From assembly GCF_009811555.1 (NCBI RefSeq), contig NZ_BLIN01000005.1:1187501-1251500 (forward strand): a stretch of 64,000 nt of DNA, in the 5' to 3' direction. The notes beneath the pieces were generated by a model. That model saw only the letters and a list, made by a program, of their open reading frames with translations, searched no databases and was not told where the DNA came from. The DNA is from Streptomyces caniferus. GTDB taxonomy: Bacteria; Actinomycetota; Actinomycetes; Streptomycetales; Streptomycetaceae. Below, piece after piece: positions 63,585-64,000 of this stretch; the stretch's first letter is position 1; every line of letters starts with the position of its first letter. A program made the position numbers and the translations under genes.

Positions 63585-64000
63585 CTACGGGGCGTCGTCC
63601 TTCACTTCCCGGCGTCGCTCGTGGTGGCGGGCGACCCGGGCGCGATTGCCGCACGAGGGGGTGCACCACTCCTGGCGGGCGTGGTCCTTGACGAAATAGC
63701 GCACACAGCGTGGGGCGGGGCAGGCCCGCAGCAGCGCCCGGTCAGGACCGGTGAAGAAGTCCAGGGCGGCACGGGCCAGCGCGGCGACGATCCGGTCGGC
63801 GGAGGCCGGGGAGCCCGTCGGGTGGTGCCGCACGACGGGCGGCGCGCCGGGCTCCCAGCTGAGCCGGGGTGCCGTGGGGACCAGGGCCGCGGCGACGTTC
63901 AGCCTCCGGAGCGCCTCCTCCTCCGGGAGCAGCCGGTGGGCATCGGCGGAGCTGGGCGGGCCCGGCCGGACGGCGCGGGCGAACAGCGACCGGACCGCGG
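63585..64000 (-). CDS. CGNR zinc-finger protein, 5' part missing
   Basis: The reading frame stays open to the window end, so only the last 138 codons are seen. The C-terminal zinc finger is CPAPRCVRYFVKDHARQEWC, followed by TPSCGNRARVARHHERRR, which is the CGNR motif of stress-related putative transcription regulators (ABATE-CGNR family). The upstream part (LLPEEEALRRLNVAAALVPT) fits the ABATE domain. It precedes the ACT-domain gene. Confidence 0.9.
   Translation of the reverse strand, partial: AVRSLFARAVRPGPPSSADAHRLLPEEEALRRLNVAAALVPTAPRLSWEPGAPPVVRHHPTGSPASADRIVAALARAALDFFTGPDRALLRACPAPRCVRYFVKDHARQEWCTPSCGNRARVARHHERRREVKDDAP

Overview
The window is a high-GC actinobacterial chromosome segment, almost certainly from Streptomyces. 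Third-codon positions are nearly all G or C, GTG and TTG starts are frequent, two genes carry the rare TTA codon, and several families are Streptomyces hallmarks: a Cvn conservon, a crr-ptsI pair, mycothiol-dependent dehydrogenase and TPR developmental regulators. I see no rRNA, tRNA, CRISPR array, prophage or intact insertion sequence. About 47 protein genes are supported.

Layout. 1-5.2 kb: end of the PTS IIA gene, ptsI (enzyme I), a PafBC-type-promoter hypothetical gene, acetoacetyl-CoA synthetase. 5.5-9 kb: GH31 glycosidase and a secreted VanX-like dipeptidase. 8.9-13.4 kb: a four-gene minus-strand operon (Nudix/winged-helix regulator, J-domain/pseudokinase fusion, vWA protein, divergent PurA-like enzyme). 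13.5-17.6 kb: a polyamine-type ABC importer. 17.9-19.9 kb: an OB-fold/thiolase fusion with repeat-rich linker. 20.3-22.7 kb: glpF-glpK. 22.8-28.6 kb: a conservon (sensor kinase, roadblock, DUF742, GTPase) split by an epoxide hydrolase gene. 29.5-32.1 kb: Rieske ferredoxin, IclR regulator, mycothiol-dependent dehydrogenase. 32.1-39.8 kb: a three-gene SMC/kleisin/KITE condensin-like operon. 39.9-49.6 kb: a 5-oxoproline island. 49.6-52.9 kb: SGNH hydrolase and two glycosyltransferases. 53-64 kb: inverted hairpin repeats, a HEAT-like protein, a degenerate SpoIIE phosphatase, a MITE, a TPR regulator, a TTA-containing kinase-like gene, a two-domain peptidoglycan hydrolase and small conserved genes.

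How the genes work together. The clearest functional unit is 39.9-49.6 kb. Pcp releases N-terminal pyroglutamate, two membrane proteins (DUF969/DUF979) probably move 5-oxoproline, and two unrelated 5-oxoprolinases (PxpABC and the OPLAH type) open it to glutamate. A GntR regulator sits in the middle, and two almost identical operator sites lie before the two arms.

The two most unusual systems are the Nudix/pseudokinase/vWA/PurA-like operon, whose chemistry is unknown, and the SMC-kleisin-KITE operon. The latter resembles MksBEF/Wadjet JetABC but has no JetD nuclease. Its promoter matches the RecA-independent (PafBC) DNA-damage consensus, and its first gene appears leaderless. All functional statements rest on reading the sequence and on family knowledge; no database search was run.
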